This document shows positions 9,059 to 17,679 of a stretch of 64,000 bases of DNA, piece by piece. The translations under genes and the position numbers were made by a program. The stretch lies in NCBI GenBank assembly GCA_002428985.1, contig DIYL01000054.1:62001-126000 (forward strand). The letters are read 5' to 3'. The notes under the pieces are model-generated. The model was not told where the DNA came from, made no database searches, and was given only the letters and a program-made list of their open reading frames with translations. Position 1 is the stretch's first letter, and every line of letters begins with the position of its first letter. The stretch is from Anaerolineales bacterium UBA6055 (GTDB lineage: Bacteria; Chloroflexota; Anaerolineae; Aggregatilineales; Phototrophicaceae).

Positions 9059-10624
9059 CTAATCGCCGATTGCAGGTTCGCGGAATGTTTTGATGATGTG
9101 TGCTTCTAGATTGTGTAATTTTTCTAGGAATGCACGTGGGTCGGTGACTTCTCCGATGGGGCGCTGGTGCATTGGACGCATAAAGTTTGTGTCAAGCGCA
9201 CTTTCACTAATGATCTGGTTGAATTCGTTGACGAAGTCATTGTACTGCATGATGACAGCATTTAGATATTCGTCTTCTTCGCTGACTTTCCATAATTCGC
9301 AAGCAGCAAGTAATGCTTCCATCCAATGGACAATGGTTCCGAGTTTGTATTTGTGTTCTGGATCGCTCATTAAGTCACGTTGTTGTAACTCTTCATACAG
9401 TGCGCGAACAGAATCAACAATTTCACGTCCGTCGAGGTCGATTGGTAATTCAAGGTCTTCAATATATTGAGCATAGTCGAAGAATTGCGGATTACGGAGT
9501 TTACGTGAATTCGCATTCATTTGGTCACCAGCTTGCGCAATGAAGAGTTTTTCGCGCATGGCGATCATACGTTCGTTAACATCGGCTTGGTCGGTTGCAT
9601 CCAGATAACGGCGCATATGTTTTGCAGTCATTAGTGTGTTGATGGTGTAGTGACCATCGAAAACAGGTAATACAAATGAATCAATCGCGTCACGTCCGAT
9701 GACTGATTCTTGCAAGAATCCTTTTGACCCTGCAACTAACAAGTTCTGCCCAAGCAACTCATTTGCACGGAGTAGCAACCATGATTTGAGCATGACACCG
9801 TGGAATTGTAGGAAGGTGCTTTCGCTGAATGCCATTGCACGATAATAGATAAATTGGATAACACTACCACGCAACACAAGATTATAGAGTTGGCGGAAAA
9901 CGTTGCTGAAGTTAATTGGGTTTTCGCTGAAAATTTCTTTGCTTGATAGATGGTCAATGGTTGCAGGAATTGCTTCGTTAACCATTTTTACACCAACATA
10001 GGAACATTGGTATTTGCTAGGCATTGCCATTTTCTGCAAAATTTGTAGCCCATGCCCCTGTTTACCAAGTAAACGTCCTGGACCATCAATCTCGAATGTG
10101 GTGAGTACCATCTTATTTAAGACGTGGGTTTCGAGGCGTTCCCAATTTTTACAGCTACTGCGTGGTACAAGGAAAATGGAGAGTGAGCGAGGTCCATTTG
10201 AATGTGGATCTGTTTTGGCAACAACCGTGTGGTAATCTGCATGGAAGGAGTTGTTAATCAACCATTTGCGTCCTTTGACGTGGAACTCGCGTTCGTCAGG
10301 ATCATCCGACATTGGGGTCGCAACTGTGCTTGCGCTCAATAGGTCAGAACCGATTTCTTCTTCTGTCCAGCCGAGCGTGAAAATTTTATCTTTGAGTTCT
10401 TCGGCGATTTTGTCTTCGCCTGCCGCAACAATTGTCATCCATGCAAGCATACTTGCACCTGCGGCGATCATATGGTTTGGTTCGTCGTCGAACATTTCTG
10501 TACCGACTTGCATTGATTTTAACATGTCAAAATCGGGCAAGAGTGAATCATATACATTGCGCATCTGACCACGGAGTTCATCAAAGTCGACGATTTTGCC
10601 GAATTGGGTATCATTTATAAACAT
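9059..10624 (-). CDS. Acyl-CoA dehydrogenase family protein, copy B
   Basis: A 521-residue paralogue of the next gene downstream, alignable over its whole length, with long identical blocks such as HLSSKEIFSENPINFSNVFR and FDGHYT. The flavin loop reads LGWTEEEIGSDLLSAS. As in copy A, the chain carries about 110 residues beyond the normal acyl-CoA dehydrogenase fold, rich in acidic helices (KVSEEDEYLNAVIMQYND). The two came from a tandem duplication and have diverged evenly along their length, so both are probably functional. The promoter is in the 339-base region upstream, divergent from the sugar-binding protein gene. Confidence 0.8.
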   Translation of the reverse strand: MFINDTQFGKIVDFDELRGQMRNVYDSLLPDFDMLKSMQVGTEMFDDEPNHMIAAGASMLAWMTIVAAGEDKIAEELKDKIFTLGWTEEEIGSDLLSASTVATPMSDDPDEREFHVKGRKWLINNSFHADYHTVVAKTDPHSNGPRSLSIFLVPRSSCKNWERLETHVLNKMVLTTFEIDGPGRLLGKQGHGLQILQKMAMPSKYQCSYVGVKMVNEAIPATIDHLSSKEIFSENPINFSNVFRQLYNLVLRGSVIQFIYYRAMAFSESTFLQFHGVMLKSWLLLRANELLGQNLLVAGSKGFLQESVIGRDAIDSFVLPVFDGHYTINTLMTAKHMRRYLDATDQADVNERMIAMREKLFIAQAGDQMNANSRKLRNPQFFDYAQYIEDLELPIDLDGREIVDSVRALYEELQQRDLMSDPEHKYKLGTIVHWMEALLAACELWKVSEEDEYLNAVIMQYNDFVNEFNQIISESALDTNFMRPMHQRPIGEVTDPRAFLEKLHNLEAHIIKTFREPAIGD

Positions 10625-10963
10625 ATAAGCCTCATCCAGATTTTCTTATTTCAAGCGTGTTGGACACGCATTTCATATGACAACACACTATACTGTTTTA
10701 TTGCCACAATTGAAATGCGAAAAATTTCACAAATCATATGTGATATACAACACTATTCGTATCCAAAAGGTACGAATTTGTCATTTATTGATGTGATGAC
10801 TATGTTTTGTTGGTAAGGAATATACTTAGTTTCGTTATTTGTTACGGTATAATAGTTTTAATTTACTGTTCTAATTCCTGTTTGACTGTAGATTAACTGT
10901 TCAACCATGCTGTTATTTTCTATCATACAACCTCACAAATAGATTATTTTGAAAGAGTGTATT
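10625..10963. promoter_or_regulatory. AT-rich divergent intergenic region with two inverted repeats
   Basis: This 339-base gap separates two divergent genes and has no convincing coding sequence. GCGTGT-TGG-ACACGC at 10655-10669 is a perfect 6+3+6 inverted repeat just upstream of the acyl-CoA dehydrogenase start. TCACA-N7-TGTGA at 10727-10743 is a second one. Both look like operators for a dimeric regulator. The right half is A/T-rich and would hold the promoter of the plus-strand gene. Confidence 0.5.
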
Positions 10964-11836
10964 ATGGCTGATACCCCAATCACCATTGGTTTTGCTAATC
11001 TAGATTTCAATAACTTATTTGCTGTTGAGTTGCAAAAAGCTTTACAGCAAGCAGCTGACGCTCATCCCAATGTTGAGCTGATCGTTCGTGATAATGCGAT
11101 GGATTCTGCACGGGCAAAAGCCAATATTGACGAGTTTTTGGCTATACCTGTTGATGTCGCTGTCATTTTTCACATTGATCAACGGCTGAATACACAACTG
11201 ATCTTTCCTTTTCGCCTCAAAAAGATTCCGACACTCGCTTTACATATCCCCATTGCTGGCAGTTATTATTATGGTATTGACGAAAGTGCGACAGGTCGGC
11301 TGGGTGGAGAAGCACTAGTGGAGTGGGTTGAGGAGCATTGGGATAATCAAATTGATCGCGTTATTTGTTTTACCGATCGTGGTTTTACTGATACCCATCA
11401 GATGCGTATGGATTCTGTGGTTCAAGTATTGCGTGATAATGGATTGATTGAGGGGATTGATCCATTTTATATCGACAATGGTAGCAGTGCCGAAGTGTCT
11501 AAGCGCAACTTTCTGGCATGGTTAGATAATTCGCAGGATACGCATGGTGTGGTGATGTGTGTGAATGATAATACGGCTAGTGGTGTAATCCAAGCGTTAG
11601 AAGAGACGGGGCGTACCAACGATTTTGCGATTGTCAGTTTTGATGGAACAGAGGTGGCATATGATGCCTTCAAAAATCCGGCTATACACTTTGTTGCATC
11701 CCCATACATTGACCAACGCCATAGCGGACAACCGATTTTAGAGTTATGTCTCAAATTGGCGAATGGCGAAAGCATCCCTGAAAAGAACTATGTTCAATCA
11801 AAATCGCTGACGTATAAGAATTATCAATCACAATAA
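10964..11836 (+). CDS. Periplasmic-binding-protein-like sugar-binding domain without signal peptide
   Basis: A 290-residue protein with the two-lobed fold of LacI/RbsB-type sugar-binding proteins: ITIGFANLDFNNLFAVELQK at the N-terminus, VDVAVIFHIDQ, and the C-lobe GVVMCVNDNTASGVIQALEE and FAIVSFDGTEVAYDA. It has no signal peptide, no lipobox and no N-terminal helix-turn-helix, so it should stay in the cytoplasm. I chose ATG 10964, with GAAAGAG upstream, over a TTG 15 bases earlier. No permease or ATPase gene is adjacent. It may be a sugar sensor that has lost or never had a DNA-binding part, or it may be exported by an unseen route. Confidence 0.7.
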   Translation: MADTPITIGFANLDFNNLFAVELQKALQQAADAHPNVELIVRDNAMDSARAKANIDEFLAIPVDVAVIFHIDQRLNTQLIFPFRLKKIPTLALHIPIAGSYYYGIDESATGRLGGEALVEWVEEHWDNQIDRVICFTDRGFTDTHQMRMDSVVQVLRDNGLIEGIDPFYIDNGSSAEVSKRNFLAWLDNSQDTHGVVMCVNDNTASGVIQALEETGRTNDFAIVSFDGTEVAYDAFKNPAIHFVASPYIDQRHSGQPILELCLKLANGESIPEKNYVQSKSLTYKNYQSQ

Positions 11837-11871
11837 TTCTGGTTATTTGATCGCTATGATACATCGTGAAT

Positions 11872-12864
11872 TTATTTTGAAGGGCGCCACGCATTAACAG
11901 CGTCATTGAAGATTTTGGTGCGTTCTTCGATGGGTGGGATTTGATCAAGATAGTAAATAGGATAATAGGGAACATATAACCCATGAGATTTAATTTTATC
12001 ACCATACTCATGAGTTGCTTTGTATTCATCTAAGGTCATATTGATAAGCAAATAGGCTTTCAAATATTGTAGAGATTCTTCAAATGTTGGAATTGGCAAC
12101 TTAAGACGATTTTCTGTTAGTTTAGTATGTGTTTGATAGTCATCTTTTAGCCAGACAAATTCCCATCCTTCCCATTTCTTCTCATGTTGCTCAGGTTGGT
12201 GGATTTTCAGTGCAGACCAAAAGTAAACTCGTTTTGTTGTCACATCAATGTGAACGCCATCAACTGGAAATTCTATCTCATCATGTTCCCATTCCAATTC
12301 ACGGAGTTGCGAGACTTCTCTCATTTTGTTCACTAATGCTTCGCCATGTGGGAGTAACTCATATGAGTCATAAACATACTGAACACGTATGTCATCTTCG
12401 GTAAACTTGATACTGATGACCGATTCGGGCCACTCATCAAATAGTCCATCATTTTCAAGTATACTTAGGCTAGTTGCATGGTAACTAGAATATCCTTCAC
12501 GAGTGATGTCAAACGGATGAGATTTTACTTGGTTTAAAATGTCAATCAAACCTCGATGACCCCAAAGAATATTATATCCTGACCATGTATATTGCATCAG
12601 TTGTAAGTATAGTTGACGATGTGGAATGTTGCGGGAAATATGTTCCCCACCATATAGAATGATTTGCTTTTTTTGTGTATCAATGAGAACACTGCCTTCA
12701 TCCCAGACTGTGTCAAACCAACCACCAATATGATGATCCTTGAAAAAATCTGTGACGAAGTCATAACCCCAGAACATTAGAAATGGTAATATTAGGGCCA
12801 TCTTGTGCGCTATAACTAATTGTGTGTCTTTGTCGCTAACAACGAAATTGCCTCGATGACCCAT
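11872..12864 (-). CDS. Hypothetical protein
   Basis: A 330-residue protein that I do not recognise. It is rich in aromatic residues (Trp, Tyr) and charged residues, with no signal peptide and only a weak hydrophobic stretch near residues 20-36 (IAHKMALILPFLMFWGYDF). It contains FDTVWDEGSVLIDTQKKQII and a mid-region with alternating beta-like strands (FTEDDIRVQYVYDSYELLP). Eight bases separate it from the aldolase-family gene upstream, so it is the last gene of that operon. Its job cannot be guessed from sequence, though context suggests a link to sugar metabolism. Confidence 0.6.
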   Translation of the reverse strand: MGHRGNFVVSDKDTQLVIAHKMALILPFLMFWGYDFVTDFFKDHHIGGWFDTVWDEGSVLIDTQKKQIILYGGEHISRNIPHRQLYLQLMQYTWSGYNILWGHRGLIDILNQVKSHPFDITREGYSSYHATSLSILENDGLFDEWPESVISIKFTEDDIRVQYVYDSYELLPHGEALVNKMREVSQLRELEWEHDEIEFPVDGVHIDVTTKRVYFWSALKIHQPEQHEKKWEGWEFVWLKDDYQTHTKLTENRLKLPIPTFEESLQYLKAYLLINMTLDEYKATHEYGDKIKSHGLYVPYYPIYYLDQIPPIEERTKIFNDAVNAWRPSK

Positions 12865-12872
12865 TTTAGATA

Positions 12873-13541
12873 TTACGCCTCGCGTACCTGTTGCACAATC
12901 TCACGCAGTTGTTTATCAAAATTTGGATCGGCTGCTTTGAATTCTTTCCCGCTAATGACCAATGGCGCACCAAACACAACAATCTCGGCACCCATTTCGA
13001 GTGTTTGAATGGCTTGTGGCACACTCAAACCGCCGACGGCTTGCACTGGAATATCGACTGCATCGAGAACAGGTTGTAGGTCATCGAGTGGGCTGAGCCC
13101 TTCAATCATATTGCGTTCGTCGAATCCGGTATGCACGATAATATAATCAACACCCATATCTTGAGCTTCTTTGGCGCGTCCCGGTTTGTCAGGGCAGAGC
13201 ATGACATCACACATGACTTTTTTGCCGTATTGCTTCGCCATTTTGACTTGCTCGATAATGCTGGCATCGTGTGCTTGTCCCATGACAACGACCATATCGC
13301 CACCCGCTTTGAACATCATCTCTGCTTCGAGTCCTGCACCATCCATCGTTTTGAGGTCAACGACAATCGGTGTATCAGGGAATTCGTTGCGGAAAGCTCG
13401 CACAGCATGGAGTCCTTCGGCGAGTAATAGCGGGGTTCCGACTTCTAACCAATCAACATCAGCTTTGACTGATGCGCGGGCGAGATCGAGGGCTTCTTCA
13501 AGGTCGATTACATCAATTGAAATTTGAATTTTTGCGTCCAT
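12873..13541 (-). CDS. 3-hexulose-6-phosphate synthase / 3-keto-L-gulonate-6-phosphate decarboxylase family protein
   Basis: A 222-residue TIM barrel of the OMP-decarboxylase suprafamily. DVDWLEVGTPLLLAEGLHAV and VVDLKTMDGAG carry the D-x-K-x-x-D catalytic motif. VMGQAHDAS, the IIVHTGFDER strand and AVGGLS are the phosphate-binding parts. Overall it looks nearer to hexulose-phosphate synthases than to ulaD-type decarboxylases. The family either condenses formaldehyde with ribulose 5-phosphate or decarboxylates keto-gulonate 6-phosphate. No 6-phospho-3-hexuloisomerase is in the window. Beside a GH4 glycosidase and a polyol dehydrogenase, a role in sugar acid breakdown is as likely as formaldehyde fixation. 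Confidence 0.8.
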   Translation of the reverse strand: MDAKIQISIDVIDLEEALDLARASVKADVDWLEVGTPLLLAEGLHAVRAFRNEFPDTPIVVDLKTMDGAGLEAEMMFKAGGDMVVVMGQAHDASIIEQVKMAKQYGKKVMCDVMLCPDKPGRAKEAQDMGVDYIIVHTGFDERNMIEGLSPLDDLQPVLDAVDIPVQAVGGLSVPQAIQTLEMGAEIVVFGAPLVISGKEFKAADPNFDKQLREIVQQVREA

Positions 13542-13579
13542 TTTTTATCCTAAAATTATCTATAAGTCATTTATTAGTC

Positions 13580-14962
13580 TCATGAATACCAGACATCTGG
13601 CAATATATCACGTTCAATCTCAAGTAATTCACTCAAAATTGCATCGGCATCGGCGATAGATGTAACAAGCGGATCGCTTAACATCGCACGCCGGAGTAAT
13701 CCATAATCACCTTTAACAACCGCTTCGGCTGTAAGTTCGTGTACATCAAGTATGACTTCTTGCATCCCGCGTATCCCGCGTGGCATTTCACCGACAGGGC
13801 GTGGCTTGGGTCCGTCCATATCAATATCACAGAGCAATTCTAGAAATGCATCATCATTCATATTGCTCACAGCGCCATTATTTGGGACATTCACATAGAA
13901 AGGCTTATTTAATCCGCCAACCATGTTTTCTATGATGTCGGTCGCATGATCTGCGCCAATAACATCTTTATAAGTATGGATTGGTACTGTGCTATCGATA
14001 AAAGAGTCGACTTGTTTCCACATTGCATCATGGCGATCATAGCGGTCTTCTGTTTCCCAGATGGATAGGGGTGGAATATCGTTCTCAAGTATGCTTTTAC
14101 CTTGCCAGTAGTTCATATATTCTTTGGTATGGGCGACACAAACGGGAATGTATCCAAATATTTCATAGAGTTGATGCGCAATACGATTGTTATAAAGGGC
14201 TTTGGCACCACCATCACCGCCAGTATCTTCGGTTGCAGCGATTTGACGTATGGCTTCTGCGATGTTTGGCATAACATTTTCGCCATCGTATTCGGCTTTG
14301 AGCATCCACGTGAAATGATTGACTCCAGTGATACGCATATCGAAGCGGGCATTTTGATCTTCGCTCAAAGTTTCGCCTTCATGGATGATGCCTGCACGTT
14401 GAGCATAACGTTGCTTGATGTGGGGCATATGTAAGCTATCGCATAGTGCAAAACTTTTGACTTGTGGTGCGTAGCGGGCAAGTGCCATACCATTCACTGC
14501 CGATGGATTAATATAGTTAATCACCCATGCGTCAGGACATAATTGTTCAATGTCGCGGATGCAGTCCATAATCACAGGTAACTCACGCATCGCACGGAAA
14601 ATTCCACCAGGCCCAATAGTATCCCCAGAGCACATACGAATACCATATTTTTCAGAAATAGTGCAATCAATACCACGGTAATAGACTGTTTTTTCGGCAA
14701 AACTTAATACGACAAAATCAGCGTCAGGTAAGACATCTTTCCAATTATTGGCGGATTCGATTTTGAGTGAAACACCCGCATCCGCTACAACCATTTCTGC
14801 TAAGGTTGTCATACGTTCAAGGCGTTCGCTATCTGTATCAACTAATGCTAATGTGCCAGTATTTAAATGCTCAGAAAAAACCATCTGCCAGATAGCCTGT
14901 CGTCCAAAGAATAGACTACCTGCTCCGATAACTACAACTTTGGGATGTTGGACTGCAGTCAT
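13580..14962 (-). CDS. Glycoside hydrolase family 4 protein (alpha-glucosidase / alpha-galacturonase type)
   Basis: A 460-residue NAD+- and metal-dependent glycosidase. VVIGAGSLFFGRQ is the NAD-binding loop, with LALVDTDSERL after it. NYINPSAVNGMAL is the family signature. Cys174 (in FALCDSLH) and His216 (in GVNHFTW) are the expected Mn2+ ligands, and the Tyr-rich block around KEYMNYWQGKS lies in the active-site lid. GH4 enzymes work by oxidation at C3, elimination and re-addition, and they act on intracellular glycosides. No PTS genes are near, so a non-phosphorylated or uronide substrate is likely. It lies in the operon with the HPS-like gene (38 bases). Confidence 0.85.
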   Translation of the reverse strand: MTAVQHPKVVVIGAGSLFFGRQAIWQMVFSEHLNTGTLALVDTDSERLERMTTLAEMVVADAGVSLKIESANNWKDVLPDADFVVLSFAEKTVYYRGIDCTISEKYGIRMCSGDTIGPGGIFRAMRELPVIMDCIRDIEQLCPDAWVINYINPSAVNGMALARYAPQVKSFALCDSLHMPHIKQRYAQRAGIIHEGETLSEDQNARFDMRITGVNHFTWMLKAEYDGENVMPNIAEAIRQIAATEDTGGDGGAKALYNNRIAHQLYEIFGYIPVCVAHTKEYMNYWQGKSILENDIPPLSIWETEDRYDRHDAMWKQVDSFIDSTVPIHTYKDVIGADHATDIIENMVGGLNKPFYVNVPNNGAVSNMNDDAFLELLCDIDMDGPKPRPVGEMPRGIRGMQEVILDVHELTAEAVVKGDYGLLRRAMLSDPLVTSIADADAILSELLEIERDILPDVWYS

Positions 14963-15029
14963 GAGGTAAATCCTTCAAAGTGCATTGTGTCATTATTGTT
15001 GTAAAGTAATTCTATTGTTGACGAATGAG

Positions 15030-16073
15030 CTAAGACGGTAACAAAACTGATTTGACATTGTTACCTGCTTCCATCTCTTCAAAGGCTTCTTCCCACTTAC
15101 CAAGCTCATAAACGCCACCGACAATCGGTGTAAGGTCTATCTGTCCAGATGACAGTAGGCCAAGAACGCGCTCCCATGTTGAATACAAGTGGCTAAATGT
15201 ACCTTGTAAGGTAACTGCTTTTTGAACCATCGGATCAAGTGAGAAATTAAGAGGTTGCGGTCCCCAACCGATTTTTGTGATGATTCCATTGGGGCGTACC
15301 ATCTCCATCGCAGATTTGAGGGCAATACTCACACCTGTACAATCAACAATTAAGTCAGCACCGAAACCATCACCCATAGATTTGATCAATTCAATCGGGT
15401 CGTCTGTTTCGATATTTAATGCTTGAGTTGCACCGATTTGTTTAGCAACGTCAAGGCGTTTGAGGTCACGACTTGTGCCTAACATAATAATGTCTGATGC
15501 ACCGCGTAGCTTCGCGATGTAGAGAGCCATCATGCCAATAGGGCCGGGACCTTGGATGACAACCGTATCACCGGGGCGAACGACGGGTGTCTTCTCGACG
15601 AGAGCGTTATAAGCAACACAAATGGGTTCGGTTAACGCGGCGTGCTCGTAAGGGACATTGTCTGGGATATGGTGCAAGATGTCTTTGCGAGCAGCTACAA
15701 ACTTGGTAAATGCGCCATCATGTAGTGCTCCATATCCAAGTCGATTGGGACACTGATTGTAATTTCCAGAGTGACAGAAAACACATTCACCACAGACTTC
15801 TGCTGCTGTCTCGACGGCAACGCGGTCTCCAACTTTAAATCCAGATACATCTGATCCAACTTCTGCAACTGTTCCGCAGAACTCATGTCCAAGTACCAAG
15901 GGGAGTTTAATTTCCCAACTATGGTTTTCACGCCACATATGGAGGTCACTACCGCAAACGCCGGCAGCTTGCACTTCTACGATTACTTGGTGGGGGAGTG
16001 GATCGGGTGGTTGATTGATGTCGCGGACTTCGACGTTCTTATCATCACGTCCGTACTTAATTAAAGCATCCAT
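15030..16073 (-). CDS. Zinc-dependent medium-chain alcohol/polyol dehydrogenase
   Basis: A 347-residue enzyme of the sorbitol/threonine dehydrogenase group. AAGVCGSDLHMW has the catalytic zinc Cys, and GHEFCGTVAEVG the His-Glu pair. CGECVFCHSGNYNQCPNR binds the structural zinc with four cysteines. VVIQGPGPIGMMAL is the NAD(P) loop. It would oxidise a secondary alcohol of a sugar or polyol. The order isomerase, dehydrogenase, GH4, aldolase suggests stepwise oxidation of a released monosaccharide. An inverted repeat at 16114-16137 precedes it. Confidence 0.85.
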   Translation of the reverse strand: MDALIKYGRDDKNVEVRDINQPPDPLPHQVIVEVQAAGVCGSDLHMWRENHSWEIKLPLVLGHEFCGTVAEVGSDVSGFKVGDRVAVETAAEVCGECVFCHSGNYNQCPNRLGYGALHDGAFTKFVAARKDILHHIPDNVPYEHAALTEPICVAYNALVEKTPVVRPGDTVVIQGPGPIGMMALYIAKLRGASDIIMLGTSRDLKRLDVAKQIGATQALNIETDDPIELIKSMGDGFGADLIVDCTGVSIALKSAMEMVRPNGIITKIGWGPQPLNFSLDPMVQKAVTLQGTFSHLYSTWERVLGLLSSGQIDLTPIVGGVYELGKWEEAFEEMEAGNNVKSVLLPS

Positions 16074-16113
16074 TTGAATAACTTTCTTCTATTCTATGAA
16101 AATAAATATTTGT

Positions 16114-16137
16114 AGGTCAACATGTAAACATTGACCT
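16114..16137. promoter_or_regulatory. Inverted repeat upstream of the dehydrogenase gene
   Basis: AGGTCAA at 16114-16120 and TTGACCT at 16131-16137 are perfectly complementary across 10 bases. It lies 41 bases upstream of the dehydrogenase start and 25 bases past the isomerase stop. It could be an operator for the operon or a weak terminator; the lack of a T-run favours an operator. Confidence 0.4.
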
Positions 16138-16161
16138 TGAAAAGATGTTACATTTATAGAT

Positions 16162-17055
16162 TTATTTAAAGTATTTATCGCGCATAGTATGCAAGAATTC
16201 GAGCGATTCGCGCATTTCGTCCATACCATTCATACCGTCTTCAATGCTTATCCAACCGTTATAGTTGACATCGCGTAAAATCTGGAAAATCTTGTCGTAA
16301 TCATTCAGACCTTTTCCAGTTACGCCATGTTTGAGGGATGGAGAGTATCCAAGGGTGCCATCGCTTTGTTTCAGATCTTCAAGTGTAACACCATCGGCTA
16401 AATAACGGTCGCTGGCATGCATACTGACGACACGATCAGCAACTTTTTCCAGTAATTCAATTGGATCATCTCCCGCGACGATTGCGTTGGACGGATCATA
16501 CTGCACGCCAAAATATTCACGTTCGTCTATTGACTCTAATACATCAAGGAAGACATCCATTTTTTGTGCAAATTCGGGATATTTCCAGAAACCGTCTTTA
16601 TAGTGATTTTCTAAACCAAGGATGATATTGTGTTTACGGGCGACTGGGATGAGTTGCTCAATGCACTCTTTAACCCACTCTAGCCCTTGTTCACGGCTGA
16701 CTTCAGGATAACGTTGACCGGTTAGGACCCGACAAACCGCCTTATCACCACCAAGAAGCTTCGTTATATGAATCATCTTCGCTTCTTTTTCAATGGCTTT
16801 TTTGCGCTCATCTGGGTCAGGATCGGTAAAATTGGGTGAGCAGCATAACATCGGCATTTCGAACCCAGCAGAGTGAATTGCGTCGCCGACTTCTTTAATA
16901 TAATCGTCGTCGAGGCTTGTAAAGAAGCCTTCATACATTTCAAGACCATCAGCAGGTAAAGATTTTGCCATTTCAATCCATTCAAAGACTGTCATGGTAC
17001 GGTCGCCTGCTATGTCATCGAGGTAACACTTAGGGAATGCAGAAATTTTTATCAT
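16162..17055 (-). CDS. Sugar phosphate isomerase/epimerase (AP endonuclease 2 superfamily)
   Basis: A 297-residue xylose-isomerase-like TIM barrel. LPADGLEMYEGFF near the N-terminus, IILGLENHYKDGFWKYPE with the metal-binding Glu, FGVQYDPSNAIVAG with the Asp, VVSMHASDRY with the His, and GWISIEDGMNGMDE with the last Glu trace the four metal ligands. Such enzymes interconvert keto and aldo sugars or epimerise them. No signal peptide is seen. It heads the five-gene minus-strand sugar operon or follows the small membrane protein gene 27 bases upstream. Confidence 0.8.
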   Translation of the reverse strand: MIKISAFPKCYLDDIAGDRTMTVFEWIEMAKSLPADGLEMYEGFFTSLDDDYIKEVGDAIHSAGFEMPMLCCSPNFTDPDPDERKKAIEKEAKMIHITKLLGGDKAVCRVLTGQRYPEVSREQGLEWVKECIEQLIPVARKHNIILGLENHYKDGFWKYPEFAQKMDVFLDVLESIDEREYFGVQYDPSNAIVAGDDPIELLEKVADRVVSMHASDRYLADGVTLEDLKQSDGTLGYSPSLKHGVTGKGLNDYDKIFQILRDVNYNGWISIEDGMNGMDEMRESLEFLHTMRDKYFK

Positions 17056-17082
17056 AATATGTTCAATGTAAGTTTATGGATA

Positions 17083-17463
17083 TTATAGACCACAGCTGCT
17101 AAATAGTATAATTTGAGCTCCGTCGCCATCTGGATTTTCTCTGACTTGCCAATCAGTGGATGCCAAACCCCGATTGCGTCCGCTTTGTAACGTCTCAATC
17201 ATATGATCACGATAGAATTGCTTAACGGTTTCTACGTCATCTGGTGAAGCCAAGGTCGTCACACCTGTTCCAAGCACACGCGGGATTAAATCATATTGAT
17301 GGGATACCAATTCTGAATTTGGATAGTAAGGCACCCATGTCTCAATGTCACTCGAACATTGGAACCCTGCCGCCGCTAAAATACCACCGATGCAGGTGAC
17401 CGACACAAAGACCAAAATTAGAAACAAAGGAATAAAAGAGGGTGGTTTACGATTTACTTCCAA
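17083..17463 (-). CDS. Hypothetical membrane-anchored protein
   Basis: A 126-residue protein with one N-terminal hydrophobic segment (FIPLFLILVFVSVTCIGGILAAAG). A small extracytoplasmic domain follows with two cysteines, one just after the helix (FQCSSD) and one near the C-terminus (FSSCGL), which could form a disulfide. The middle part (PDDVETVKQFYRDHM) resembles short domains in which a reported quantity is compared across a sequence. I do not recognise a family. It lies 27 bases ahead of the isomerase gene and may share its transcript. Confidence 0.6.
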   Translation of the reverse strand: MEVNRKPPSFIPLFLILVFVSVTCIGGILAAAGFQCSSDIETWVPYYPNSELVSHQYDLIPRVLGTGVTTLASPDDVETVKQFYRDHMIETLQSGRNRGLASTDWQVRENPDGDGAQIILFSSCGL

Positions 17464-17592
17464 GTTATTTTTTACCTTTCAATATAGTTATGTTGTATCT
17501 TATCAGATTCCATTGAAAATGGTGGGTGAATTCTTAAGAATTGCATAAATTCATTGGAAGAAATTGAAATCTTCGATAAAATATATCATATA

Positions 17593-17641
17593 TTTACAAC
17601 CCAATATTTTCGTGTTATATTGTATATACATTTATGTACAA
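17593..17641 (+). promoter_or_regulatory. Promoter and probable auto-operator of the GntR/LacI-type regulator
   Basis: TTTACA (17593-17598) and TATATT (17616-17621) are spaced by 17 bases, a good sigma-70 promoter. Over its start point lies an imperfect inverted repeat, 17620-17641, with half sites TTGTATATACA and TTTATGTACAA (9 of 11 matching). It resembles operators of AraR-type regulators, which contain GTAC cores. Confidence 0.6.
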
Positions 17642-17679
17642 ATTAGAAATACATTTTTTTATTTTTGAAAACTGACTAC

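Noticed and set aside
10727..10743. CRP-type binding site
   Set aside because: The half sites are in the reverse order (TCACA-N7-TGTGA) to the CRP consensus (TGTGA-N6-TCACA), so I keep it only as an unnamed inverted repeat.
10604..10816. A 70-codon plus-strand frame in the gap upstream of the sugar-binding protein
   Set aside because: It overlaps the start and promoter of the minus-strand acyl-CoA dehydrogenase and has the composition of random AT-rich sequence.
5603..13541. HxlR regulator controlling the HPS-like gene, as in Bacillus hxlAB
   Set aside because: The two genes are 7 kb apart with unrelated genes between, and HxlR family members mostly regulate their divergent neighbour; the shared name is not evidence.
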